Positions 34,800-43,470 of a stretch of 64,000 nt of DNA are shown here, one piece after another (the first letter of the stretch is position 1; each line of letters starts with the position of its first letter). The notes beneath the pieces are model-generated. The model saw only the letters and a list, made by a program, of their open reading frames with translations, did no database searches and was not told the origin of the DNA. Source of the DNA: Hoeflea sp. (GTDB taxonomy: Bacteria; Pseudomonadota; Alphaproteobacteria; Rhizobiales; Rhizobiaceae); NCBI GenBank assembly GCA_019084245.1, contig JAHRFE010000013.1:1-64000 (forward strand). Direction: 5' to 3'. A program made the position numbers and the translations under genes.

Positions 34800-37700
34800 A
34801 TGGCCAAATCCCCTGCGAAAAACACCCGTCCGGACGGGTCCGAGTTCGATACGACCGATTTCGATGGCTTCGAGGAAGCGCCGCAGCCGGCGCTTTCCGG
34901 CGCGCCGCTTTCTGCTTCGGGCTCGATCGCCGACTGGGCCGCCGATCTGGCGAAGGAAGCCGAGCTCGACGCCGTCAAGGCGCGGCGCAAGGCCGAGAAC
35001 CGCGAGATCCGCTCCAAAGCCGGCAAGCACCGGCTGAAAGCGGGCAGGACCGAGGACACGTCGAAACCCGGCGCAGCCGAGGCCGCACCCGCAAAAAAGA
35101 CCGCGCGCGGGACCTCCATCGGCTCCAGCAATGATCCGCGCGCCCGCGCCGCCGCCGGGCTCAACGCCGTGGCCGGGCTCGACATGTCGGTGGAGGAGGC
35201 GGAGGCCTCCGGTGCGACCAGCGCCAACACCGCCACCGTGCAGGCGCTGTCGGACCTGATCGAATCGGGCAACCCGCTGTTCAAGAACGGCAAGATGTGG
35301 ACGCCGCACCGCCCGGCGCGGCCGGACAAGTCCGAGGGCGGCGTGCCGCTCAGGATGGTGACCGGCTACAAGCCCGCCGGCGACCAGCCGACCGCCATCG
35401 CCGACCTGGTGGCCGGCGCGAACGAGAACGAGCGCAACCAGGTGTTGTTGGGCGTCACCGGCTCGGGCAAGACCTTCACCATGGCCAAGGTGATCGAGGA
35501 GACCCAGCGTCCGGCCGTGATTCTCGCGCCCAACAAGACGCTCGCGGCCCAGCTCTATTCCGAGTTCAAGAACTTCTTTCCCGACAATGCGGTCGAGTAT
35601 TTCGTCTCCTATTACGACTACTACCAGCCCGAGGCCTACGTGCCGCGCACCGACACCTTCATCGAGAAGGAATCGACCATCAACGAGCAGATCGACCGGA
35701 TGCGCCACTCGGCCACCCGCGCGCTGATGGAGCGCGACGACGTCATCATCGTGGCTTCCGTCTCCTGCATCTACGGTATCGGTTCGGTGGAAACCTACAC
35801 CGCCATGACCTTCCAGATGGCTGTCGGCGACCGCATCGACCAGCGGCAATTGCTGGCCGATCTGGTGGCGCAGCAGTACAAGCGCCGCGACATGGATTTT
35901 CAGCGCGGCTCGTTCCGGGTGCGCGGCGACACGATCGAGCTGTTCCCGGCCCACCTGGAAGACATGGCCTGGCGGATCACGCTGTTCGGCGACGAGATCG
36001 AGAGCATTTCCGAGTTCGACCCGCTCACCGGCCAGAAGACCGGCGACCTCAAGAGCGTCAAGATCTACGCCAACTCGCACTATGTCACCCCGCGCCCGAC
36101 GCTGAACCAGGCCACCAAGCACATCCGCGAGGAGCTCAAGCATCGCCTCGCCGAGCTCGAATCCTCGGGCCGCCTGCTTGAAGCCCAGCGGCTGGAGCAG
36201 CGCACCCGCTTCGATCTCGAGATGCTCGAGGCCACCGGCGTCTGCCAGGGCATCGAGAACTACTCCCGTTACCTCACCGGCCGCGCGCCGGGCGAACCTC
36301 CTCCGACGTTGTTCGAATACATTCCCGACAATGCGCTGCTGTTCATCGACGAGAGCCATGTCTCGATCCCGCAGATCGGCGGCATGTATCGCGGCGACTT
36401 CCGCCGCAAGGCGACGCTGGCCGAGTACGGCTTCCGGCTGCCGTCCTGCCTGGACAACCGGCCGCTTCGGTTCGAGGAATGGGACGCGATGCGGCCCACC
36501 ACCATCGCCGTCTCGGCGACGCCGGGCAGCTGGGAGATGGAGGCCGCCGGCGGTGTCTTCGCCGAGCAGGTGATCCGCCCCACCGGCCTGATCGACCCGC
36601 CGGTCGAGGTGCGTCCGGCCCGCGCCCAGGTCGACGACGTACTGGGCGAGATCCGCGCCACGGCCGAGGCCGGCTACCGCACGCTCTGCACCGTGCTGAC
36701 CAAGCGCATGGCCGAGGACCTCACCGAATATCTGCACGAGCAGGGCGTCCGCGTGCGCTACATGCATTCCGACATCGACACGCTGGAGCGCATCGAGATC
36801 ATCCGCGACCTGCGGCTGGGCGCGTTTGACGTGCTGGTCGGCATCAACCTGTTGCGCGAGGGGCTCGACATCCCGGAATGCGCGCTTGTGGCCATCCTCG
36901 ACGCCGACAAGGAAGGGTTCCTGCGCTCCGAGACCTCGCTGATCCAGACCATCGGCCGCGCCGCCCGCAATGTCGACGGCAAGGTGATCCTCTATGCCGA
37001 CAAGATCACCGGCTCGATGGAGCGGGCCATGGAGGAGACCTCGCGCCGCCGCGCCAAGCAGGCCGAATACAACACAGCCCACGGCATCACCCCGGAATCG
37101 GTCAAGGCCCACATTTCCGACATTCTCGATTCTGTCTACGAGCGCGACCATGTCCGCGCCTCGATCGCCATCCCCGGCGGCAAGGCCAAGGCCGGCGGCG
37201 AGGGCGCGCTGGTCGGCTCCAATCTCAAGGCGCATCTGGAGGCGCTGGAAAAACAGATGCGCGATTCCGCCGCCGACCTCGACTTCGAAACCGCCGCGCG
37301 GCTGCGCGACGAGATCAAGCGCCTGAAGGCCGTCGAGCTCGACCTGATGGACGACCCGATGGCGCGCGATGCGGGCATCGAGAACACCAGGGCCTCGCGA
37401 AAAGCCGCGGCGACGGGCAAGCCGGTGAAGGGCAAGGGCGGTCGCGGGCCAATCTCCCCCCTTGCGGGGGAGATGTCGCCGGAGGCGACAGAGGGGGGTA
37501 ATCTCTCCTCACGCACCAGCCGCGAATTACCCCCCTCTGCCCCTGCCGGGGCATCTCCCCCGCAAGGGGGGAGATCGGGGGAATCCACCTCCTATTTCCG
37601 CAAACCGGATCTCGACGAAATGGGCACCTCGGGCGACCATGCGGTGCCGGCCGGCTCCGAGTCGAAATCCTATTTCCGAAAAAACGACCTCGACGAAATG

Positions 37701-37862
37701 ACCGTCGGCCGCACCGAAAAGCCGATGCCCGGCAAGACCCCGGCCAAGCCCGCCGATCCCATCCTCAAACGAGCCAAGCCCGGCGCCGGCTCCTACGAGG
37801 ACCCGGCCGACGCCGCCCGCCAAAAACGCCGCCCCGGCAAGACGGGCAGGCCGGGGAGGTGA
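34800..37862 (+). CDS. uvrB: Excinuclease ABC subunit B, long rhizobial form
   Basis: 1020 residues, against ~670 in E. coli. A ~190-residue charged N-terminal extension precedes the helicase core: [10 protein letters not shown], Walker [13 protein letters not shown], the beta-hairpin [64 protein letters not shown] and [43 protein letters not shown]-terminal UVR motif ([18 protein letters not shown]) binds UvrC. The tail carries an in-frame palindromic repeat insertion (37451-37575), then a duplicated SYFRKxDLDEM element. It damages-checks DNA with UvrA and loads UvrC in nucleotide excision repair. No clear Shine-Dalgarno. Confidence 0.96.
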   Translation: MAKSPAKNTRPDGSEFDTTDFDGFEEAPQPALSGAPLSASGSIADWAADLAKEAELDAVKARRKAENREIRSKAGKHRLKAGRTEDTSKPGAAEAAPAKKTARGTSIGSSNDPRARAAAGLNAVAGLDMSVEEAEASGATSANTATVQALSDLIESGNPLFKNGKMWTPHRPARPDKSEGGVPLRMVTGYKPAGDQPTAIADLVAGANENERNQVLLGVTGSGKTFTMAKVIEETQRPAVILAPNKTLAAQLYSEFKNFFPDNAVEYFVSYYDYYQPEAYVPRTDTFIEKESTINEQIDRMRHSATRALMERDDVIIVASVSCIYGIGSVETYTAMTFQMAVGDRIDQRQLLADLVAQQYKRRDMDFQRGSFRVRGDTIELFPAHLEDMAWRITLFGDEIESISEFDPLTGQKTGDLKSVKIYANSHYVTPRPTLNQATKHIREELKHRLAELESSGRLLEAQRLEQRTRFDLEMLEATGVCQGIENYSRYLTGRAPGEPPPTLFEYIPDNALLFIDESHVSIPQIGGMYRGDFRRKATLAEYGFRLPSCLDNRPLRFEEWDAMRPTTIAVSATPGSWEMEAAGGVFAEQVIRPTGLIDPPVEVRPARAQVDDVLGEIRATAEAGYRTLCTVLTKRMAEDLTEYLHEQGVRVRYMHSDIDTLERIEIIRDLRLGAFDVLVGINLLREGLDIPECALVAILDADKEGFLRSETSLIQTIGRAARNVDGKVILYADKITGSMERAMEETSRRRAKQAEYNTAHGITPESVKAHISDILDSVYERDHVRASIAIPGGKAKAGGEGALVGSNLKAHLEALEKQMRDSAADLDFETAARLRDEIKRLKAVELDLMDDPMARDAGIENTRASRKAAATGKPVKGKGGRGPISPLAGEMSPEATEGGNLSSRTSRELPPSAPAGASPPQGGRSGESTSYFRKPDLDEMGTSGDHAVPAGSESKSYFRKNDLDEMTVGRTEKPMPGKTPAKPADPILKRAKPGAGSYEDPADAARQKRRPGKTGRPGR
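37451..37575. repeat. Palindromic element inserted within uvrB coding sequence
   Basis: The left arm (37451-37502, AATCTCCCCCCTTGCGGGGG ... GGGGGGTAAT) and right arm (37526-37575, ATTACCCCCC ... AAGGGGGGAGAT) are near-perfect inverted copies around a 23-base centre. This is the rhizobial intergenic palindrome type; related half-elements lie at 37881-37901 and 38480-38505. It encodes the stretch [16 protein letters not shown]...PPQGGRSGE, so uvrB stays open through it. Confidence 0.85.
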
Positions 37863-37880
37863 GGGAGCTTGCCGCGAGTC

Positions 37881-38060
37881 AATCTCCCCCCTGGAGGGGG
37901 AGAATGGAATTTCAGCATAAATCAAAGGCTTACTGCGAGCTTGCGCATCCAATTGGATGCGCGGCGCTTGTAAGTGCTGGAAATTCCAAGAGAGGGGGCT
38001 TTTCCTGGCCACCGCTCCGAAGCTTCTCCCCGGAGCGGCGAGGAGAGGCGCGGCTGCATC
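37881..38060. repeat. Palindromic intergenic repeat, copy 1
   Basis: Begins CTCCCCCCTGGAGGGGGAGA and contains a long hairpin 37906-37987 with outer arms GGAATTTCAGCA / TGCTGGAAATTCC. Nested in it is a perfect 20-base palindrome (37943-37962, centre CCAATTGG). It ends in AGAGAGGGGG and a CTCCCCGGAGcGGCGAGGAGAGG tail. The same outer hairpin and tail recur at 38480-38700 and 39152-39345. Confidence 0.75.
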
Positions 38061-38064
38061 CTCC

Positions 38065-38209
38065 CCGTCATCCCGGCCCCCGCGCCGGGATCCAGCAGCG
38101 CCTGCGTCTGCAGGCGCGGGAGACTCTTGGCAAACCTGCATTTTGTGAACGGTTTTTCAGGCTCGCGGACGCTCGCCTGCTGGATGCCGGATCGAGTCCG
38201 GCATGACGG
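38065..38209. repeat. Inverted-repeat element of the CCGTCATCCCGG type
   Basis: Left end CCGTCATCCCGGCC...CCGGGATCCAGCAG and right end CTGCTGGATGCCGG...GTCCGGCATGACGG are inverted copies bounding about 145 bases. The CGTCATxCC-terminal sequences are typical of short non-autonomous palindromic elements in alphaproteobacteria. No frame inside is coding. Confidence 0.7.
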
Positions 38210-38323
38210 AGCGTGGTTTCATCGCTGCGCAGCCGTCACCCCCCACCGCACCCGCAAATTTGCCTCCGCTCGCCGAAATTCCATGCTAGACATTGCTCAA
38301 TCGCAATTCATCAGGACACCGCC

Positions 38324-38467
38324 ATGAGCAGCCAGACCCGCACCATCGTCATCGCCATCATCGCCGTCGGCGCCGCCATCCTCGGCTACATGTATTATCA
38401 GGACCAGCAGACCACCGGCGTCGAGATCAAGATCGGCGAGGGCGGGATCTCGATCGAGGAGAACTAG
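38324..38467 (+). CDS. 47-residue single-pass membrane protein
   Basis: MSSQTRTIVIAIIAVGAAIL, GYMYYQDQQTTGVEIKIGEG, GISIEEN. One N-terminal helix and a short acidic periplasmic or cytosolic tail ending in the repeated VEIKIGEGGISIEE beta-hairpin-like segment. AGGA lies about 8 bases before the ATG. It is a clean gene sitting between two repeat elements; similar tiny proteins occur in rhizobia, but the function is unknown. Confidence 0.65.
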   Translation: MSSQTRTIVIAIIAVGAAILGYMYYQDQQTTGVEIKIGEGGISIEEN

Positions 38468-38479
38468 GCGGCTGATTGA

Positions 38480-38700
38480 TCTTCCCCGCAAGGGGGAGAT
38501 TGGGGGCGTGATGCCTGACGCGTCCTCTCTCTCCCCTCGTGGGAGAGAAAGCGATTTCAGCACCTTGGCTTCAGCCAAGTGCTGGAAATCGCAAGTGAGG
38601 GGGTCTTGCTGAGAGGCAGGCCCGCGCCGCCTCACCACCGGCTGCGCCAGGCGCTCGATCTGTCTTCGCTCTCTTGGAGGGGCGAGACCGCCCGCCTGCA
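38480..38700. repeat. Palindromic intergenic repeat, copy 2 (composite)
   Basis: The first part (CCCCGCAAGGGGGAGATTGG, 38482-38501) matches the right arm of the element inside uvrB. The second part has CTCTCCCCTCGTGGGAGAGA followed by a hairpin 38551-38592 with ends GCGATTTC / GAAATCGC and inner arms CTTGGCT / AGCCAAG, then GTGAGGGGG and GGAGGGGCGAGACCG. It is the same layout as copies 1 and 3. Confidence 0.72.
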
Positions 38701-38836
38701 GCGGCCTCCAGTCCTGGCCGTCTGCCAAAACCCGGCATTTGACTCAAATCCCGGCCTTGCCGTTTACCCGGGCCAAACACCCGCGGCGCTAGATTTGCGG
38801 CTTGAACCCGCCCGTCAGCAAGGGAGCGCCAGAGCG

Positions 38837-39145
38837 ATGTCCGCCGTCATGATCCAGTTCCCGCAGCCCGACATGCGGGCGAGCCCGGCGCGCCCCGCCG
38901 CCGGCCCCACCACAGGCCCGGCCGGGTCGCACGCCGTGCCGCCAGTTCCGCCACAAGTCCCGCCGCTGGCCGCGCCGCGGGTGCTGCCCGCCTGGCCGGG
39001 TCCCGGCACGATCAACCTGGCGGGCGAACTGCTCAGCCTGAGCGAAACCACCATCGCCACCACCGCCACCATCACGCTCCCCGAAACCGCCCCCGACTTC
39101 TGGGCCATGCTCGCCGCCGCGCTGCCGGCTGACCGGCCGGAGTAA
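38837..39145 (+). CDS. Pro/Ala-rich hypothetical protein
   Basis: 102 residues: MSAVMIQFPQPDMRASPARP, a long Pro-rich middle (AVPPVPPQVPPLAAPRVLPAWPGPG), then a more ordered end with TINLAGELLSLSETTIATTATITLPETAPDFWAMLAAALP. Codon use is plausible, but no family is recognised. The gene lies between two repeat copies; upstream frame extension would run into copy 2. Could be a small accessory or a false call. Confidence 0.45.
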   Translation: MSAVMIQFPQPDMRASPARPAAGPTTGPAGSHAVPPVPPQVPPLAAPRVLPAWPGPGTINLAGELLSLSETTIATTATITLPETAPDFWAMLAAALPADRPE

Positions 39146-39151
39146 GGGCAG

Positions 39152-39345
39152 CCCATTCTCCCCCTTGGAGGGGGAGAATGGAATTTCAGCATCTTGGCTT
39201 CAGCCAAGTGCTAGAAATGCCAAGAGAGGGGGTCTTTGTTTGGACGCCGCGGCCCCTCACCAACAAAATCTGAGGTTTGGCTGCGCCAATTCCTCGATTT
39301 TGTATCCTCTCCCCAGAGGGGCGAGGAGAGGGTGCGCGGGGTCTG
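39152..39345. repeat. Palindromic intergenic repeat, copy 3
   Basis: Begins TTCTCCCCCTTGGAGGGGGAGAA (imperfect dyad), followed by the hairpin 39179-39221 (ATTTCAGCATCTTGGCT / AGCCAAGTGCTAGAAAT) and AAGAGAGGGGG, then a tail CTCTCCCCAGAGGGGCGAGGAGAGGG. It matches copies 1 and 2 in order. It forms the left border of the AT-rich island. Confidence 0.75.
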
Positions 39346-39532
39346 GTTCAGCAGGCACGACATAAGCTGCTTGGCATGGGCTGCACTCTCGTCATGCGCA
39401 CCATCTCCTGAGAGAGTGAAGTCTAGGGAGAAACCGCTCCCCTAAAGCCCTTGAAAAGTGAACAAAAAGAGAACATACAGGAAGTGAAATGTGAATTGGG
39501 AGTCTTTGAAAGCGAAGCCAACTTCACACAGC

Positions 39533-39560
39533 ACATACATTTCATGTAAAGGTTGTATGT
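39533..39560. promoter_or_regulatory. Inverted repeat upstream of the AT-rich two-gene island
   Basis: ACATACA (39533-39539) and TGTATGT (39554-39560) are perfect inverted copies around 14 bases, 25 bases before the DUF4747-like start. It lies in AT-rich DNA that also holds candidate -10 elements, so an operator or promoter-associated site is plausible. Confidence 0.45.
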
Positions 39561-39585
39561 CGAAATTGGCTAACGGAAACACAAC

Positions 39586-40446
39586 ATGGCGCGACGTATT
39601 AAAATATCCTCATCTGTTTTGAACATAAGGCTTCATCCGCATCCAATTGGAGTATATGGAGATTTTTTTCAAGATATATTTAGACTACGTCAAATAGTTC
39701 GGCTTCACGGGGATCGACATGGAATGCTTTCTCTTTTGAATCTTAACGATATTGATCAGGGATCAATAAGTGGTACGATTACTACATTTGTAAATATTGA
39801 GGTGGATGGCGACTGGTTTGACGCTGTGAACCTGACAGAGGCAACTGATAATCAAATATCTAAGGTTAGTATTCCGGAGAATCTTCATCCGAACTCCGCG
39901 CAGTATTATTTTTATTTTGATGTCAAGCAACACAAGCTCTATGTGCAAAATTATTCAAAAGGTAAGATTTTAACTCCAAATCAAGCGCTAACCCTTTTTG
40001 GGTCTCTATCTAAAAATATTAATATTACACAGAAATACAATTTGGCAAGCATTAATTTGGTTCAAAGTAAATCTGCACTGGATAAGCTTTTTAAAATTGA
40101 TAGAATAGATAGAATAATCGTCAGTATTTTAAAGCCAAATTCTGATATTCTGGCCGATGATTTTGAGGCTCAGATTGAGGAGCATTTGGCCAATTCACAT
40201 GCTAGAAGTGTGACTGTTGCCTATCAGGCTGATCCTGGTCAGTCATTGGTTCCAGTCGAAGATATTAAGACCATTAGTAATGCTGCCCTTGAGAATGGAA
40301 ATGTTGAAGTAATTGGACGAAATAATGGCCTGAGGGTCCACGAGTCGACTGAAGACAATCCACTTATTTTGCAAAATAAGTATGATCCTGATCACACATC
40401 AGAGGCACAGGCTTTCAAGCACCTCGTTAACGAACACAAGGGGTAA
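39586..40446 (+). CDS. DUF4747-like protein, AT-rich island gene 1
   Basis: 286 residues. Starts MARRIKISSSVLNIRLHPHPIG, then a charged body with YYFYFDVKQHKLYVQNYSKG, NINITQKYNLASINLVQ, IDRIIVSILKPNSDILADDFEAQIEEHL and a C-terminal VEVIGRNNGLRVHESTED. This pattern resembles DUF4747, an uncharacterised family found sporadically in bacterial genomic islands. Base composition is starkly different from the chromosome: the 60 bases at 40021-40080 have only 18 G/C. No membrane segment. The downstream membrane-protein gene starts 3 bases after its stop, so the pair acts together. Recent transfer and a defence-type role are inferred. Confidence 0.6.
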   Translation: MARRIKISSSVLNIRLHPHPIGVYGDFFQDIFRLRQIVRLHGDRHGMLSLLNLNDIDQGSISGTITTFVNIEVDGDWFDAVNLTEATDNQISKVSIPENLHPNSAQYYFYFDVKQHKLYVQNYSKGKILTPNQALTLFGSLSKNINITQKYNLASINLVQSKSALDKLFKIDRIDRIIVSILKPNSDILADDFEAQIEEHLANSHARSVTVAYQADPGQSLVPVEDIKTISNAALENGNVEVIGRNNGLRVHESTEDNPLILQNKYDPDHTSEAQAFKHLVNEHKG

Positions 40447-40449
40447 TTT

Positions 40450-41031
40450 GTGTTGGCAAGTTATAGTCAATTCGGAAGCTTATTAAATAATATACGTCGT
40501 TATTTCTCCGACTACGGCGGATGGAAAAATACCGTATATTCACCGTTCGTTTCTATGTCTATAATTATTACATTTCTAAACTACAGTGGATGGATGAATT
40601 CAATATGGGTAGAGCAAAGTTTTGACCTGATCCCAAGTTTGTTGGGATTTAGTCTTGGAACATATGCTATATTGTTCAGCATTATAAGTGGAAGACTGAA
40701 AAGAGCGCTAAAGTTAGTTAAAAATATTCATGGTGTATCCTATTTGGATGAAGTAAACGCGACATTTTTCCATTTTATTTTTGTTCAGGTTTTTTGTTTG
40801 GTTTGGGCTTTCCTGTATAGTGGAACGTGGTATTACGATATTTTAATGAGCATAAGTAATTTAAAAATAACCAGTGGATTTGATGGCAGAGTAATGTTTT
40901 GTTATTTTCTAACAAAAAGTATTTTTTCTTTCATTGGAAATTTTCTACTTATATATTCGTTTCTTTTGGTTCTTGCTGCGGCGCTAATTATTTACAGAAT
41001 AGCTGGAATTACTGATCCTAAGGATGGTTAG
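40450..41031 (+). CDS. Multi-pass membrane protein, AT-rich island gene 2
   Basis: 193 residues, with four to five transmembrane segments: ~31-50, 57-80, 103-127, and a long hydrophobic end at ~150-188 (FCYFLTKSIFSFIGNFLLIYSFLLVLAAALIIY). The GTG start at 40450 has AAGGGG 6 bases upstream, placed at the end of the DUF4747-like gene, so translation is coupled. Short cytosolic loops carry basic residues (GRLKRALKLVKN). Strongly AT-rich like its partner. No family recognised; topology would suit a membrane-disrupting or pore effector. Confidence 0.55.
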   Translation: MLASYSQFGSLLNNIRRYFSDYGGWKNTVYSPFVSMSIIITFLNYSGWMNSIWVEQSFDLIPSLLGFSLGTYAILFSIISGRLKRALKLVKNIHGVSYLDEVNATFFHFIFVQVFCLVWAFLYSGTWYYDILMSISNLKITSGFDGRVMFCYFLTKSIFSFIGNFLLIYSFLLVLAAALIIYRIAGITDPKDG

Positions 41032-41180
41032 CTGGCTGGGCGTTAATTGATTGGCAGCTTTCGCAACTCCGCCATGATTGCATCTTCTTATATTCAACCC
41101 CCCCCCCATTAACCATATCCCCTAACCCCCCGCTAAGCCGCCGCCGCTATCCTCTCGCGCATGAGCAAGAGTATCGCGTC

Positions 41181-41513
41181 ATGATTTCCAGCATCATCAC
41201 CACGGCGTTTTCCGGCATGGCGGCGCAGCAGGCGCGGCTTGATGCCGTGGCCCACAACATCGCCAATGCCGACACACCCGATTACGCCCGCAGAAGCGTG
41301 GAGATGGTGTCGGGTCCTGGCGGCGGGGTGCGGGCGGTGACGCGCGAGGCGTCCGCTCAAGGCGGCGTCGATCTCGCCACCGAACTCACCGACATGATCG
41401 GCGCGAAAACGGCGTACCAGGCCAATCTCGCGGTGATGGAAACCGGCATGGACATGTGGGACGCGCTGATGAGCGCACTCGAGCCCAAGGACCGCGACGA
41501 GCGCTGGCGCTAG
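41181..41513 (+). CDS. Short flagellar rod/hook-like protein (FlgC-type ends joined)
   Basis: 110 residues. The N-terminus MISSIITTAFSGMAAQQARLDAVAHNIANADTPDYARR is the conserved rod/hook N-terminal helix (NIANxxTPxY). The C-terminus ELTDMIGAKTAYQANLAVMETGMDMWDALM is the matching C-terminal helix. Only ~35 residues separate them, against ~70 or more in FlgC. It could be a minimal rod-like protein that co-assembles, or a relic shortened by deletion. No other flagellar gene adjoins it. Follows a run of C at 41098-41108. Confidence 0.65.
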   Translation: MISSIITTAFSGMAAQQARLDAVAHNIANADTPDYARRSVEMVSGPGGGVRAVTREASAQGGVDLATELTDMIGAKTAYQANLAVMETGMDMWDALMSALEPKDRDERWR

Positions 41514-41625
41514 GGCGCGAGGCCGGGCAGGGCGGCCCGCTCCACCGCGCCTCGCCAGGCCTGGTCTTCATCGATCGACGATTCGCCCCTCCTTTCGTCA
41601 TGCAGCCCCCCGCGTTTCGTCATCC

Positions 41626-41767
41626 TTGGCCCCGGGCACCACCCCTCCGCCGTCATACTCGGGCCTGTCCCGAGTATCTGCCGCCGCCCGCCGCGCCACA
41701 GTTGGTCCAGCGGGAAAACCCGAGGGTTCGGCAGATCCTCGGCACGACGGCCGAGGATGACGACGGA
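41626..41767. repeat. Short inverted-repeat element, copy A
   Basis: TTGGCCCCGGGCACCAC, CCGTCATACTCGGGCCTGTC, CCGAGTATCTGCCGCCGCCC, then GTTGGTCCAGCGGGAAAACC and an end GATCCTCGGCACGACGGCCG with GATGACGACGG. The two ends are related inverted copies (CCGTCATACTCGG...; ...GAGGATGACGACGG). Copy C at 42917-43058 is nearly identical in the first ~100 bases. Confidence 0.75.
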
Positions 41768-42657
41768 GAGGGCGGGCCGGGCATGATGATGGTGAGGGCG
41801 GGGGACGACGCAGGGGGCGTGCCAAGCCGCCGCGCACCTGTCACGACATGCAGGAACCGTCCCGAAAACGGGGATAAACCCGCTCAGCCGTTCCAACAAA
41901 TCCAGTCACTTAACCAAAAATCCCCCGATCTTTTCCCCACCCTCCACCCGCATGCGATCATCGTTGCACTTCCGCTGCCGGATGGTCTCGCGAGCGTTTC
42001 GGGCCAGGCGGAAGGGAATGCCCCGGAGGGCCGCGTCTCGACGCAAGGCGCACTTCCGGGGAGGCGATGGCCAACGCGGTTCCGCTGGCGGGCGGCGCTC
42101 TTTCGGGCGCCGTGCAAAGCCAGCCACCGGGCCGGGTCCCGATCCGTCCGCGACATGCGGGCGAGGGCGGGGGCCAGCGGTCCGGGCCTGTGGCGGACAT
42201 GCCGTGCTCGATGCGAACTCCCCGGGCGATCCCGCCTCAGGGGGCCGGCATCACCCAAGAGCGCGTGCAGGGTCCGTGCCGGAATTCGCGCCCAAAGCAG
42301 CTCCCGCGGATCGAGTCCCGACCCGCGGCCGGGGCAACCCGGGCGGAGAGCCCCGAAGAGGGGCCGGTGGATAAGCCAGCTCCGTGTGCGTGCGAGGCCG
42401 ACGCCTGTCGGGTGGGGACGCCATCCGGCGAGTTCTGGGCCGCGCGCTGTCAGCGCCACTCCCTTGCCCATGCCGGCTGACACCCGGCATGGGCAGAACA
42501 CACACTTCCGAAGGCACTGCCCCGCGCGGCCCTCCGGACTGCCATTCCAGCAAACCCCGGCGGCATTTGTCGCGCGGCAATGCGCCCGGCTGCCTCGCTG
42601 GGACGGTTGACTTTCGGGCGAAGCAAAGCCGAAGCCCCGACTGCCGGCCCCTCGTTT

Positions 42658-42768
42658 CGTCATCCTTGGCCCCCGAGCCAAGGATCCATTCCGTGATCCA
42701 TCCACGCGCACCCCGTTCCGAACCATCACGGAATGGATCCTCGGGTCGGGGCCCGAGGAAGGCGACGG
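42658..42768. repeat. Palindromic element with 16-base perfect core arms
   Basis: CGTCATCCTTGGCCCCCGAG begins the left side and CCGAGGAAGGCGACGG ends the right side. Inside, GGATCCATTCCGTGAT (42682-42697) and ATCACGGAATGGATCC (42725-42740) are exact inverted copies. It has the CGTCATCC-type ends of the neighbouring repeats and so probably belongs to the same superfamily. Confidence 0.72.
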
Positions 42769-42916
42769 TGAGGGCGGGGACCGACGGCGGGGTAGCGTCC
42801 CGAGTTGATGACGATAGAGGCGGGACCGGAGGCGACGGCAAGGCTCACGGGGACGGCGGCAAAACCGACAACAGCCGCAATGCCCCTACGGCTCCGTCCT
42901 TCCCCCCTAATTCACC

Positions 42917-43058
42917 TTGACCCTGGGCACCACCCCCTCCGCCGTCATACTCGGGCCTGTCCCGAGTATCTGCCGCCGCCCGCCGCGCCACAGTTGGTCC
43001 AGCGGAAAACCCAAAGGGCCAGTAGATCCTCGGCACGACGGCCGAGGAGGACGACGGC
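42917..43058. repeat. Short inverted-repeat element, copy C
   Basis: Same orientation and sequence order as copy A: CTGGGCACCACCCCCTCCGC, CGTCATACTCGGGCCTGTCC, CGAGTATCTGCCGCCGCCCG, CACAGTTGGTCCAGCGGAAA, ending GATCCTCGGCACGACGGCCG and AGGACGACGG. It differs from A by scattered substitutions, mostly in the middle (GGGCCAGTAGATCC versus GGGTTCGGCAGATCC). Confidence 0.75.
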
Positions 43059-43203
43059 GGGGGCAGGGGCGACGCGGCGCCCCAAGGTACGGACGGCAGG
43101 CAGTGGCGGCGAGGCGTCCCACGGTTCCCACGACGACTAGGCGTCCCACGGAGCGCACGACGCCAAGCCACGGCAACATGCGCGACCCGTCGGCCCCTTG
43201 CCC

Positions 43204-43470
43204 CTAATTCACCTTGCAGCCGCGGCGGCGTTCCTCGGCCTGGATCTGGGCCACGCGGCGTTGCTCCCACTGGCTCAGCTCAGGGTTCTTGGTCCAGCAA
43301 TCGGAATTGTCGAAGGTGCGCTTGCCGAGGCTCGTGGAAAAGCAGAAGCCGTTGGCGTCATAGATGGCGTTGCGCTCGTACCAGAGGTCCCAGCAGCTGG
43401 CGGCGGAGGCGGCGGGGGTGAGGACAAAGAGGCTGGTCACCAGCCCGGCGGCGAAAATCATCGGTTTCAT
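43204..43470 (-). CDS. Small secreted YARHG-like protein
   Basis: 88 residues. Signal peptide MKPMIFAAGLVTSLFVLTPA, cleavage near ASA, then SCWDLWYERNAIYDANGFCFSTSLG, TFDNSDCWTKNPELSQWEQ and RRVAQIQAEERRRGC. The WYERNAIYDANGFCF segment corresponds to the YARHG motif (LWxxRNxIYARHGYxF) of small extracellular or envelope domains. Four Cys may form two disulfides. GGGAG precedes the ATG at 43470. Function unknown. Confidence 0.75.
   Translation of the reverse strand: MKPMIFAAGLVTSLFVLTPAASAASCWDLWYERNAIYDANGFCFSTSLGKRTFDNSDCWTKNPELSQWEQRRVAQIQAEERRRGCKVN

Larger units (their letters stand above)
41514..43203. other. 1.7 kb gene-free block rich in short repeats
   Basis: Several long open frames exist on both strands, but all are Arg/Pro/Gly-rich, overlap each other, lack ribosome sites and run through repeats, so none is accepted. 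Within it are two copies of one repeat (41626-41767, 42917-43058) and a palindrome (42658-42768). The stretch 41980-42640 is very GC-rich and unassigned, and may be an old gene in decay. Confidence 0.5.

Noticed and set aside
34677-37235. 852-residue minus-strand frame
   Set aside because: Antisense to uvrB; reads as Arg/Gly/Asp-rich low-complexity sequence.
37881-39345. Possible CRISPR array because of recurring units
   Set aside because: The three units differ in length, are palindromic over their whole extent and are separated by genes, so they are intergenic palindromes and not repeat-spacer units. No CRISPR array or cas gene was seen anywhere in the window.
41456-42729. Long frames on both strands (41456-42610 +, 41884-42729 -) in the repeat block
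   Set aside because: They pass through palindromic repeats, are Arg/Pro/Gly-rich, lack ribosome sites and mutually exclude each other.
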